Shown: positions 38,536 to 47,205 of the stretch, in pieces
Position numbering within the stretch: position 1 is the stretch's first letter
How the letters are laid out: every line of letters begins with the position of its first letter
NCBI RefSeq assembly: GCF_052857255.1
Contig: NC_135505.1
Location: 135,898,356-135,962,355 of the forward strand
Direction of reading: 5' to 3'
Source: Amblyomma americanum
Taxonomy: Eukaryota; Arthropoda; Arachnida; Ixodida; Ixodidae
DNA length: 64,000 nucleotides
Program-made: the position numbers and the translations under genes
Notes under the pieces: model-generated
What the model saw: only the letters and a program-made list of their open reading frames with translations
Database searches by the model: none
What the model was told of the DNA's origin: nothing

Positions 38536-39044
38536 AATTGCCGATACGCGAAACAGAATTGACTTCGCGACGTCGTCAGCAGCGGAATGTTCTGTCATGC
38601 ACGACAAGCAAAGTACTAGCCATCCTTCGACACGTCATTCGTGACGAAGGCCGGGAGAGGAGCGATCGCTTTGTAACATCCGGCTTATTCTCGAGTATAG
38701 ATTTTATGGCGACTAAACTTGTAATCTTCATAGGGTTCGTTCCAGTCGAAAGTGAGGTCTTATCTTGGAAATAACTTCGCATAGCTCTTCCTCTGCTGCG
38801 AGAAAAATTACGGGATTTTTGCGTCTTACGGTGGTCTGTTTAGCTGCGAGAGCGATGAACTTCAAAATTCCACGTAGTACATAAAAATGCAACGAATTGA
38901 GGCTCATTTTAATCTTGTCAGCTTTCTAAACTGTTTTATGTCCTAGTATATTTTTTTCTTAAAATCAGTGTGGGGACATAATCTGATCGAAACTTGTCCG
39001 GGTGTGCTTGTAATGAAAAAGGCAGAAAGATAAAGAAATTTAGT

Positions 39045-39105
39045 TTGCTTTGGTTAATGGGGGTTTAACGTCTCAAAGCGACTCAGGCTGCTTCCATAAG
39101 CGAAT
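39045..39105 (-). mobile_element. Second SINE family, 3' tail fragment
   Basis: Holds GGGGGTTTAACGTCTCAAAG and ACTCAGGCTG, the complement of the tail seen at the end of the copy at 60,301. No head or core follows. Confidence 0.5.
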
Positions 39106-39366
39106 CAAAATTGCTGTCACGAGGAAAAGACACAAACGGCAGTTTTGAAGCCTAAATGCAGATCGCACAGCATATTCATCACGCCGGGAGACCTTTAGAC
39201 ATCGGCATTCACATCCCCAAACACGGCCGGGTTCACTGAATCAGCCGCTTGCTGCTCAGTTCTTTGATGGCGAATCCAGCGAAGCCACGCACCAGCCACG
39301 TAGGACGAAAAGTAGAGATCTATGTTAAGTAAAGTGCAGGGAACGGCGTATTTGTTGACAAGGCGG

Positions 39367-39684
39367 AATAATAATAATAATTGGTTCTTTTGGGGAACGG
39401 AAATGGCGCAGTATCTGTCTCATATATCGTTGGACACCTGAACCGCGCCGTAAGAGACGGGATAAAGGAGGGAGTGAAAGAAGAAAGGAAGAAAGAGGTG
39501 CCGTAGTGGAGGGCTCCGGAATAATTTCGACCACCTGGGGATCTTTAACGTACACCGACAGCGCAGAGCACACGGGCGCCCTAGCGTTTTGCCTCCACAA
39601 AAACGCAGCCGCCGCGGTCGGGTTCGAACCCGGGAACTCCGGATCAGTAGCCGAGCGCGCTAGCCACTGAGCCACCGCGGCGGG
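39367..39684 (-). mobile_element. Ruka-like tRNA-derived SINE, full length
   Basis: Read on the minus strand: head with A box (TGGCTCAGTGG) and B box (GGGTTCGAACCC), then TGCGTTTTTGTGGAGG, the core CCCCAGGTGGTCGAAATTAT, the tail GGCGCGGTTCAGGTGTCC and GCGCCATTTCC, and a 3' (ATT)n end. About 318 bp, non-autonomous, transcribed by RNA polymerase III when active. Target duplication is unclear here. Confidence 0.9.
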
Positions 39685-39847
39685 TGAGGACGCGGAAGAG
39701 AGAGGGGACTAATAATGTAGTTATTTTGACAGCAAGGAAATTACCGCTAAGCAATTTTAAAGGCAGCAGCTCCTGTGTGTCAACGCTGAGCTTCACACTG
39801 CGATTGTGCAGAAGAGGTCAAATCATACAAAGTCACACTGCAAAAGG

Positions 39848-39905
39848 ATGGTTTTGTTTGGTTTATGGGGGTTTAACGTTCTAAACCTACTTAGGCTACG
39901 AGGAA
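39848..39905 (-). mobile_element. Second SINE family, 3' tail fragment
   Basis: TTTATGGGGGTTTAACGTTC and CTTAGGCTACGAGG correspond to the complement of the 3' tail of the 60,301 copy. It may be the tail of the interrupted copy whose head is at 40,540, with unrelated sequence between. Confidence 0.5.
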
Positions 39906-40014
39906 ATGTAATCCTATAGGGACTTTTTGGCGGGACAGTTGCTCCATGAAATCGAGTGAAATCAGCGCCTGTGTGTCCTGTCCCGTTCTCGTCTTTTGCG
40001 CTGTGGCCTTCACT

Positions 40015-40540
40015 AGGCTATGAGGGACGCCGAAGCAAAGCACTCCGGAAACTCCAACAAGATGGCGTTCCTCAAATCGCACTAATAATAATAATAATTG
40101 GTTTTTGGGGGAAAGGAAATGGCGCAGTATCTGTCTCATATATCGTTGGACACCTGAACCGCGCCATAAGGGAAGGGATAAAGGAGGGAGTGAAAGAAGA
40201 AAGGAAGAAAGAGGTGCCGTAGTGGAGGGCTCCGGCATAATTTCGACCACCTGGGGATCTTTAACGTGCACTGACATCGCACAGCACACGGGCGCCTTGG
40301 CGTTTTTCCTCCATAAAAACGCAGCCGCCGCGGTCGGGTTCGAACCCGGGAACTCCGGATCAGTAGTCGAGCGCCCTAACCACTGAGCCACCGCGGCGGG
40401 GAATCGCACTAACACCGCACAGCGCACGGGCCTCCAGCACTCCGCCTCCATGGAACGCGACAGCCGCCGCCGGGATAGAACCCGCGTCCTTCGGGCAAGC
40501 AGCCCAGCACCGCACCCACTGAGGCATCGCGGTGGCGTAC
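40015..40540 (-). mobile_element. Second SINE family copy, split by a Ruka-like insertion
   Basis: The tRNA-like head lies at 40,540-40,410 (CCACCGCGATGCCTCAGTGG, then a B-box-like GGGTTCTATCCCGG), followed by CCATGGAGGCGGAGTGCTGG. The core continues beyond the inserted SINE at 40,074-40,015 (complement of CACTCCGGAAACTCC). The copy is strongly diverged, so it is older than the SINE inside it. Confidence 0.7.
40086..40401 (-). mobile_element. Ruka-like SINE, full length, nested in another SINE
   Basis: Same head, core, tail and (AAT)n end as the other full copies. It is flanked by an exact 11-bp duplication AATCGCACTAA (40,075-40,085 and 40,402-40,412), which shows a target-primed insertion into the older SINE. 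Confidence 0.93.
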
Positions 40541-40545
40541 ACTAC

Positions 40546-41598
40546 GAAAGGATTATATAGCGCCGCAGCATTTCGCTGGTCCTAAAGTAAATGCGGGTGT
40601 GGTGGTTAATCTGGCTTCTCTAGTATTTTCTGATCATTTCTTTTTTAGGGGGCATAAAAAAAAACTCTCTCAGCACATTTTCTGGCGATGAAACCACATT
40701 TTACATTGATCGAAACGTCCCTGAACTCTTTTCTGAGGAATAAAGAGTGAAGAATACTCGAAACTGCACAAGAAAGTCGAGGCGGAAAGTGAAGGAGACG
40801 CTCCCAATGCCCTTTCTAGGCTAACTACGCATCCATTTACAACAGCAATATCTTCTGCTTGCGCCGATGGGTGACCGCTTCCAAAAATGTGGCTTTGTTT
40901 ATGATATTTACCTCACTACTGCTTAAGGTCTCACGCAGTTAGCAAGTAGCATTCATCTTCTGTTACATTCTTTGCTAGGTTAGCGAACATTCGCATGGCA
41001 ATGCGTTGTTTTGAACGATGTGATTTCTTTCCACAGTTTACTTATAGTGAAATTTGTGACGAAAAAATTTCAGTCTGCTAACGTAACCGATGCTCTCTAT
41101 CACAGGTTCCTGCCTACGTCAAAGTCTTACTAGCCCCATTACAGGAAAAGCAGGCGGCATGTATTAGTGTGTGCACTAGCAGATGGTACCGAAAATCACC
41201 GCGATGACAATAGAAATAAAGTGACGCCATAAGGCGGCACTAGAATGCACACAGCAAGCCGAGTGCCGCAGTTTCAAACAATGGCATAACTTTGATTCTT
41301 CATAAATATCCTACACCGGTCTAGCCTCAGTGTTGTGCTAGTATTGCCGGCTAAATTCGTGCCAAATTCTGAGAAATCGTTCGACATACACGCTTCCGGG
41401 TTGTGTCATACCATTTCTCTTTGTAAATAGCTTACGGGTTCTAGTTAAATAAGCAGCTAGCTTGCGACCACGATTCGAACCGGCAACATATGCACATTGA
41501 ACTGTTTGCTTTCCCAGTCCGGAAGGTGCGGCTGAGGTGCCCATCGAGATATGAAACAGTTATGGCGCTATTTTCTTTCCTGAAAAACCATTTTCGCA
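40546..41598. other. Non-coding stretch, nothing recognised
   Basis: AT-rich sequence with no recognised protein, RNA gene or repeat. A 68-codon open frame on the minus strand (41,338-41,544) has no family features. Confidence 0.6.
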
Positions 41599-41608
41599 TT
41601 AAAATTGT

Positions 41609-41924
41609 ACCCGCCGCGGTGGCTCAGTGGTTAGGGCGCTCGACTACTGATCCGGAGTTCCCGGGTTCGAACCCGACCGCGGCGGCTGCGTTTTTATGGA
41701 GGAAAAACGCTAAGGCGTCCGTGTGCTGTGCGATGTCAGTGCACGTTAAAGATCCCCAGGTGGTCGAAATTATTCCGGAGCCCTCCACTACGGCGCCTAT
41801 TACTTCCTTTCTTCTTTCACTCCGTCCTTTATCCCTTTCCTTACGGCGCGGTTCAGGTGTCCAACGATATATGAGACAGATACTGCGCCATTTCCTCCCC
41901 CCCCCCCAGAAAAACCAATTATTA
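41609..41924 (+). mobile_element. Ruka-like tRNA-derived SINE, full length
   Basis: Starts CCCGCCGCGGTGGCTCAGTG with A box and B box (GGGTTCGAACCCG), then the core and tail and an ATTATT end. A 13-base C-run near 41,896 sits before the tail. Flanked by an exact 10-bp duplication TTAAAATTGT (41,599-41,608 and 41,925-41,934). Confidence 0.95.
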
Positions 41925-42195
41925 TTAAAATTGTGACGCAACTGTTCGCCGTACACCGCTGCTGGTGGAGTCATACGGTTTCTATCTACATAGAACACAC
42001 ATTTCTTAGGTTGGGGGCTAGCTCGCAACAGGTGTTCAAACTTAGCGCCCACTCGAGTGTTTCTCTCGGATATTTGTGGATTCAGCGTTTGGGGAATCAG
42101 CGTGCTTGGCTTTGCTGTGTTTCGGCGGTTTATAAGCGGGGCCTTGCCGGAGCAAGCACTCAAGCACTCTTCTTTATTGAGCCTTAGTGCTGGCC

Positions 42196-42204
42196 TATAA
42201 ATAA
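42196..42204 (+). promoter_or_regulatory. Possible TATA box upstream of the GH18-like gene
   Basis: TATAAATAA lies 158-166 bp before the start codon at 42,362, in a plausible place for a core promoter with a transcription start near 42,225. The same bases contain an AATAAA-type motif, so it could instead belong to an older polyadenylation site. Confidence 0.35.
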
Positions 42205-42361
42205 ATTTTTCCCTCCTCCTTCCTGCTCCTCCTGAAATTTTCTTGAAGATGTGTTAGCCGCCTTCCAGAGGGCGCGCTACTTTTTCGGTGAACGAAGTGA
42301 AGGAAGACTGCGGCGTTCGTGAGGACGAGCGCGAGACCAATGAAGAAGAACGCAGTTCGGG

Positions 42362-43768
42362 ATGCAGCGCAACCTTCATCCCATTTCGGGTATTTTTTCC
42401 CCCCAAACGTTGCTGGAAGAGGACTCTTCTTCCAGCTTTGGCTCCAGCGATGAAGAATTTGACGACCTACCGTCGGCGTTTGTCGAGAATCACAAGGATC
42501 AAACGTGCAGCCAAGCCATGGTAATTTTCAGCGCCATCAGTTGCGTGCTAGTTTTTTTATTTGTCATCCTATTCGACTCCGCCGAGAATAAGCTGGCTCA
42601 AAACGCGTCTACTTACGCCACCCACCCCGCCCGTCCGCTGTTCAAGCGCCGCCAGTTCACACCAGGCGAGCGACCCGAGAAATTCCTGCTGTGCACGGCC
42701 GGAAGCTACGCGACGCAGCAGCACGGTGTCTATCCTCCCGACGGCGTCTGCAACTGGATAATCTACACCCACGTAAGCTTTGACGTCCAGAACCGCACCT
42801 TGGTGCCCACCAGCTTGGAATCGTGGAGGTCGTTTCTTCGACTCAGGTTGCAGTTCAAGCTTTCGCGTCTGTTGCCGTCGCACGAGTGGGGGAACGTCAG
42901 ACTCCATGAACGGCAGGCACGATTGCTCAATCGGACGCTGATCCAGCTGCGAATGGTCGGGCTTGCGTTCCTCAACGTTCGCATCGCCGTAGCTGAAGTT
43001 CCCGAGCTGGCTGCAGTACTGGAGAGATTAGCCATCGTGAACCCCGGCATGTTCCTGGTCTTGGGCTCGAGCTTCGAAGGACTGAACGACCACACGGCAT
43101 CCAAATTGCTTCCCAACTGGCTACTCGACCAGCTGGTAACTCCGCTGAGCGTTTTCGTGCTGGAGACGCACCTGCCTGCTCCAGGCGACTCCTGCACGGC
43201 GGGCTTCTCGACTGCCTTGCTGCCTGTGTACGGCCAGAAGCATATCAGCCTGACTTTTCGCGGCGCCCGCGCCTTCCTGGAGCAGCCCGCGCTCAGATAC
43301 TCCAACGAATCTGGCCTAGCGCGATGCGTGTCCGTGATGGCTGGCGTGCTCGTGTTCCATATTGTCGAGGGGCATCCTGCGGTTCTGGGAGCACCATGCT
43401 CTCGCTGGTCACTGGAGAAGCTTTCATCCTTCTGCAGACTGCCTTCGGTCACGGTCAACGAGGAAGCGTGGTCAGCGTATGGCTGGACGAAAGATGCCTT
43501 CTTCAGCTTCGAGTGGACGCTGCACATGTGGAAGAAAATGAGGCCAGTGCTGCACTCGATGCTGTTGGCTGAACTGCCGACTTGCATGGCAATCTACTCG
43601 CTCGACCTGGACTCCGCGCCTGGGCTGTGTCCTTACCCGGATGAGCGCACCAATAGGCTCGTGTACACTGCCTACGACGTGATGCTGACAATGACGACGA
43701 GGAACTCGTCAGATTACTCTTTATTTGCTACGGATGATACCAGCAAGTCCACAAACTCTACACTTTGA
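42362..43768 (+). CDS. Type II membrane protein with divergent GH18-like (chitinase-like) domain
   Basis: An intronless 468-codon frame. The ATG at 42,362 is the first after an in-frame TGA at 42,341. The N-terminus is acidic and serine-rich (residues 17-37). One hydrophobic helix at about 52-71 would anchor it with the C-terminus outside. The lumenal or extracellular part has a (beta/alpha)8 GH18-like pattern: FLLCTAG (108-114), a strand with WIIYTHVSF (132-140), GMFLVLGSSF, VFVLETHLP, and near the end a MAIYSLDLDSAPGLC segment like the conserved C-terminal part of chitinase-like proteins. The GH18 catalytic DxxDxDxE is not visible, so enzymatic activity is unlikely; carbohydrate or protein binding is a guess. 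Several N-glycosylation sequons are present. Tick genomes carry many such lineage-specific chitinase-like proteins. It lies inside the 12.4-kb insert in the satellite, between a SINE and a possible solo LTR. Lack of introns may mean a retrocopy; no poly(A) tract was seen. Confidence 0.75.
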   Translation: MQRNLHPISGIFSPQTLLEEDSSSSFGSSDEEFDDLPSAFVENHKDQTCSQAMVIFSAISCVLVFLFVILFDSAENKLAQNASTYATHPARPLFKRRQFTPGERPEKFLLCTAGSYATQQHGVYPPDGVCNWIIYTHVSFDVQNRTLVPTSLESWRSFLRLRLQFKLSRLLPSHEWGNVRLHERQARLLNRTLIQLRMVGLAFLNVRIAVAEVPELAAVLERLAIVNPGMFLVLGSSFEGLNDHTASKLLPNWLLDQLVTPLSVFVLETHLPAPGDSCTAGFSTALLPVYGQKHISLTFRGARAFLEQPALRYSNESGLARCVSVMAGVLVFHIVEGHPAVLGAPCSRWSLEKLSSFCRLPSVTVNEEAWSAYGWTKDAFFSFEWTLHMWKKMRPVLHSMLLAELPTCMAIYSLDLDSAPGLCPYPDERTNRLVYTAYDVMLTMTTRNSSDYSLFATDDTSKSTNSTL

Positions 43769-43923
43769 GTAATAGCCCACTACACATCTGTTCTTGTGTA
43801 ACATATACACTAATAATCTCTTTAACGAGGTGGATAGTTTAGTGTTATCTTTTGCTGTGAAAGTTTTTTTCGTAATGTATGCCTATAAAATGGTAGTGAG
43901 GGATTGTCTGAAGCCAAGAAAAC

Positions 43924-43929
43924 ATTAAA
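43924..43929 (+). terminator. Possible polyadenylation signal ATTAAA
   Basis: ATTAAA, a common variant signal, lies 156 bp past the stop codon of the GH18-like gene and before the putative LTR at 43,964. No AATAAA is closer. Confidence 0.4.
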
Positions 43930-43963
43930 CCGACTTAACACTTCGTGAGAAGTTAGAATGCTG

Positions 43964-44681
43964 TGATGACCCCCATAATGCGCAGGTCCACACGGGACGG
44001 AGAGGCAAAGAGACACCGTATGGCTCAGTTTAAACAAACAGATATATTCAATAATTATACATGATTAAGATTCAGAGGCTGGGGCGTCCGAGCTTACGTG
44101 CCGACGACTTCATGGGGGCGATGGAGTGGCTCCGGAGTTGGGCTCGAGCGGTTGCTAGTGGTAGCTGCACGCCGTCGGGTTTCGGCGCTGAAGGCCCTCT
44201 TGGCGAACGATGTCGTCCTGAGCGTGCCTCTTCCGTACTGCCTCTCGATTTTTATATCCTCTTCTCCACACTCCCTAGGGTGAGGACGCCCACGCCGGAG
44301 GGGAAGGAGGGGGGGGCTAGGGCTTTCACTTGGGCGCACAAACATACCACCGCAATTATGGTCTCGCCCCCCTCACGTGTTGAGTCCGAGGGAAAGAAGG
44401 TTGTCTTCGAGGTAGCGCATAGCGTCGGCTGTGGTAAGGCGCGCTCTGGCCCGCTGACAGTTCCCGCGGGTCACCGGCCTCCATTCTCCATCCATCAACT
44501 GACACTCGCTCCTCAAGGTAAGGCGCGCTCTGGCCAGCTGACAGTTCCCTTGTCCTGGAATGTGCTCGGGAGGGCCGCCCCTGGAACCGCCACGCCAATT
44601 GGGGAGGATAAAGCCCGTTTCCCCGCGGCGGCGGGTCCGGTTGGGTCCGGTTGGGCTTAAACCCCTTCGTTCTGGTCGTCA
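43964..44681 (-). mobile_element. Putative solo LTR
   Basis: A GC-rich block about 718 bp long. It begins TGATGACC and ends GGTCGTCA on the plus strand, short inverted termini matching at 7 of 8 bases with TG/CA ends. On the minus strand it contains a TATA-like GGATATAAAAATCG (around 44,246-44,258) and an AT-rich end. An internal 33-bp direct repeat (GGTAAGGCGCGCTCTGGC...; 44,433-44,465 and 44,517-44,549, one mismatch) is present. No flanking target duplication was found and no internal gag/pol is near, so the call is tentative. Open frames here (up to 199 codons) look spurious. Confidence 0.45.
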
Positions 44682-44683
44682 CT

Positions 44684-45034
44684 CAAAGAGCATGGCCGGG
44701 TAATTGATGATGCCGCTGTCATCTGGGTCTCCGTCTACGCCGCGCCGTCGAACGCGGAACCTCGTAGCACACACAAGGAATGTCACAATGCTGTGTTCTT
44801 TCCAGACGACAGGCAAGCGCAGTTATGTTCTGTACGCCCGAGCACACGCCAACCGGGAGGCGTATTGCGACGAGTAACTGGACACATTCACTAGACGATA
44901 TGGAGCCATCTTAGAACGCCAAGGAGTTCTAGGGATGACCTAGCCCTCTCCCAACAAAGACGTCAGTAGTGAACAGTCGGTTGCAGACCGATACATACCC
45001 CAATCTGAGTCTACTCACGAAAGTCTAACCGACA
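44684..45034. other. Short stretch, nothing recognised
   Basis: No feature identified. Part may be decayed sequence of the LINE whose C-terminus follows, since open residues can be read in more than one frame. Confidence 0.5.
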
Positions 45035-45304
45035 ACAGATGAGAACAAATTCCCGGTATGCGGGGAACACCCTATGACTTACCACGTTGCCTGTAAAACT
45101 CAGGCTGCGCTTATAAACAACGCAGCAACACCGGAGCAGTGGGAGGCTGCGCTGTCCTGTTCGAACCTTGAACAGCTCAAGCTGCTCCACAGAGCTCGCG
45201 AGACGGCAAACACCACTAGTGCCATAGACTTTGTGGGCTACATTTGCCAGGAGAATCCCTTCGCGACAAAAAGTTTCACTGACTCAGTCAATCTAAGGCA
45301 TTAA
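45035..45304 (+). mobile_element. Non-LTR retrotransposon remnant, ORF C-terminus
   Basis: The frame FPVCGEHPMTYHVAC followed by TPEQWEAALSCSNLEQL and a short helix ending HRARETAN is the usual end of a class of tick LINE polyproteins: a CCHC-type knuckle (C-x2-C-x5-H-x3-C here), then a WEAAL-containing tail. The upstream sequence is frameshifted and no reverse transcriptase is left. Confidence 0.6.
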
Positions 45305-45317
45305 AATTTCTTCAAAA

Positions 45318-45547
45318 GCCGCTGCGGTGGCTAAGTGGTCATGGCGCCCGGCTGCCAACCCAAAAGACGCGGGCCAAATGTCGGCCGCGGCGGTCGAATC
45401 TCGATGGTGTCGAAACTCTAGAGGCCCGTGCACTGTGCCACGTCAGTATGTTAAAGAACCCCAGGTGGTCAAAACCTCCGGAGCCTCCCACCCCGGCGCC
45501 TCTCATAGCATCAGTCACTTTGGGAAGTTAAACCCCAACAAACTAAA
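45318..45547 (+). mobile_element. Second tRNA-derived SINE family, full length but diverged
   Basis: Head GCCGCTGCGGTGGCTAAGTG (A box) with a decayed B box near 45,390, then AGAGGCCCGTGCACTGTG, the shared core CCCCAGGTGGTCAAAACC and CCGGAGCC, and the tail CAGTCACTTTGGGAAGTTAA ending ACCCCAACAAAC. Its 3' half differs from the Ruka-like tail. Confidence 0.8.
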
Positions 45548-46141
45548 TTTCCTTCCAGAGGGGCATTGAGCGCACTTCGATGAATTTATCGATCATCTTA
45601 AGCAATAGTCATGTTAAAATACGCGTTATTTGACGTCGTGGTAGCAATATGCCAGCTTGAGAGAATACCGCCATCCTCACTACAAAGCTTGTTATAAGAG
45701 CTTTCAGCAGCAATATTTTATAGAAATACTTGTGAAATGGCATTCAAATTCTTCACGTTCGCGTACTTTCATATCGGTGGATACAACCAAACGTATAACC
45801 AATGGATAATATAACGAGTGGATATTTATAGCATTGCTTGTTTATGAAGAAGTCAGTCTAAGTACCGTGAAACGGACGCGCGGAGCGGCAAACCACGTAG
45901 AAGCGCTGCCAGGCGCCTTGCCGAAACGCGAGGGACTTGTTGCAGTAGTAGTTCGTCGGCACATCGTTCTCGACAAATCCGATGCTACGAATGCCAGCGT
46001 AGCTTCCGCGCCGAATGAACGGCCAGCAAGCCGCAAGCTTCGTGGTGAACGCGCTTTGGATGTGCGCTGCATTGTTCACCGCTCACCGCGTGATTCCTGC
46101 GTCCCCACACGGCCCCACTTCTCCCGAACGAGAGCTATGTC
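45548..46141. other. Non-coding stretch up to the satellite patch, nothing recognised
   Basis: No family recognised. The right half (45,870-46,130) is more GC-rich and open in several frames, with no conserved motif. It is the right end of the 12.4-kb insert. Confidence 0.5.
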
Positions 46142-46151
46142 CATTCAGATG
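46142..46151. repeat. Right copy of 10-bp direct repeat bounding the 12.4-kb insert
   Basis: Exact match to 33,711-33,720. The satellite continues from here in phase (CCCACCTTCTGCC follows, where CGCATCTTCAGCC or similar is expected). Confidence 0.75.
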
Positions 46152-46891
46152 CCCACCTTCTGCCTTTCTCGAGAGCGGTGAAATTCTAAAGCAGGACTTG
46201 ATTGCCCCGCCCCCCTCCCCTTAACGATCTTCAGGTAGCGGTCTCTGCAAACCGTCAGGTGGCGTCACAAACGCATGCTCCAACCTTTAAAACGAGCTCT
46301 CCCATTGAACTCTTAAAGAAAAAGGCGCCGTTCACAAGCAGTTTCCATGAAAGCGGCTTTTTTTCATGGTAGGAAGCATTATTGAGTCCACATTTATTTC
46401 TCAGAATGTCCGGAATTTCCTCAAGCGCATATTTCGCCAAGAACCGCAGCAAAAGATGCCACAGGCAGCGAGAAATTAATGATATAAAAAATGGCACCTC
46501 ATTCAGATGCGCACCTTCTGCCTTTCTCGAGAGCAGGGAAATTATAAAGCAGGACTTGGTCAACCCACCTTTGCGATCTTCAGGTAGCGGTCTCTGCAAA
46601 CCGTCATGTGGTGTCACAAACGCATGCAACGACGTTTAAAACGAGCTCTCCCATTGAACTCTTAAAGAATAAGGCGCCGATATCAAGCAGTTTCTATGAA
46701 AGCGGCTTTTTTTCATGGTAGGAAGCATTATTGAGCCCTCTTTTATTTCTCAGAATGTCCGGAATCTCCTCAAGCGCATATCTCGCCAAGAACCGCCGCA
46801 AAAGATGCCACAGGCAGCGAGAAATTATTTAAAAAATGGCACCTCGAGTCAGATGCGCACTTTCTGCCTGTCTTGAGAGCAGCGAAATTCT
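46142..46891. repeat. Satellite patch, about 2.1 monomers
   Basis: Same orientation as the main array and diverged in the same way as its right edge: AATGTCCGGAATTTCC, GTGAAATTCTAAAGCAGG and GACTTGATT are shared with 32,900-33,430. The first unit has a pyrimidine-rich change at 46,204-46,222. The last unit is lost at GCGAAATTCT (46,891), where polycystin-like exon sequence starts. Confidence 0.95.
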
Positions 46892-47205
46892 CGATTCGCT
46901 CTTGTTGCCTGCGGTTGCGTCTCATTTGGGTGTACAGGCCTCCCTGGAAGGCCAGCTCGTTCTGCTGTGAAGTGCTGGGCTCGGGCGACGTGTCTCCCGG
47001 CTCGCGGTTGACCCGCGTCCAGGCCTCGTCGTCGGTGGCGACGCTGGCATCCGTTATGTGCAGCTCGGAAGCCTCGGAGCCTCCGAGATTAACGTCGGTG
47101 CCGGGCTGAGGTCGAGAAGCGAAGCCGGAGGTGAGAGCATCTTCGATGGTCCGGCGTATGCGGCTTTTGCTCTGCTGCTCATGCCAGTTCCGGAGCACAT
47201 GCTCT
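46770..47205 (-). CDS. Polycystin-like exon 13 of window, fused to satellite at 46,891
   Basis: Acceptor CTACACCCTACCTCCAG is strong and the phase matches exon 12. About 104 codons of gene-like sequence (HVLRNWHEQQSKSRIRRTIE; later QGGLYTQMRRNRRQQERIE) make an acidic then basic cytoplasmic loop, as lies before the sixth helix of polycystin-1. At 46,891 the sequence turns into satellite and the frame runs on about 40 codons to TGA at 46,770-46,772. No GT donor fits before the junction; a weak GC candidate (CGCAG|GCAACA) lies near 46,908. So the exon is either cut by satellite or ends by an unusual splice. Confidence 0.65.

Noticed and set aside
39600..39680. tRNA gene calls in the SINE heads
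   Set aside because: A and B boxes are present, but the sequence continues into SINE core and tail and does not close a tRNA acceptor stem; all such sites here are SINE heads.
42763..43587. 274-codon minus-strand frame
   Set aside because: Shadow of the GH18-like gene on the opposite strand.
44061..44660. 199-codon plus-strand frame
   Set aside because: Low-complexity, GC-driven frame inside the putative LTR, with no conserved features.
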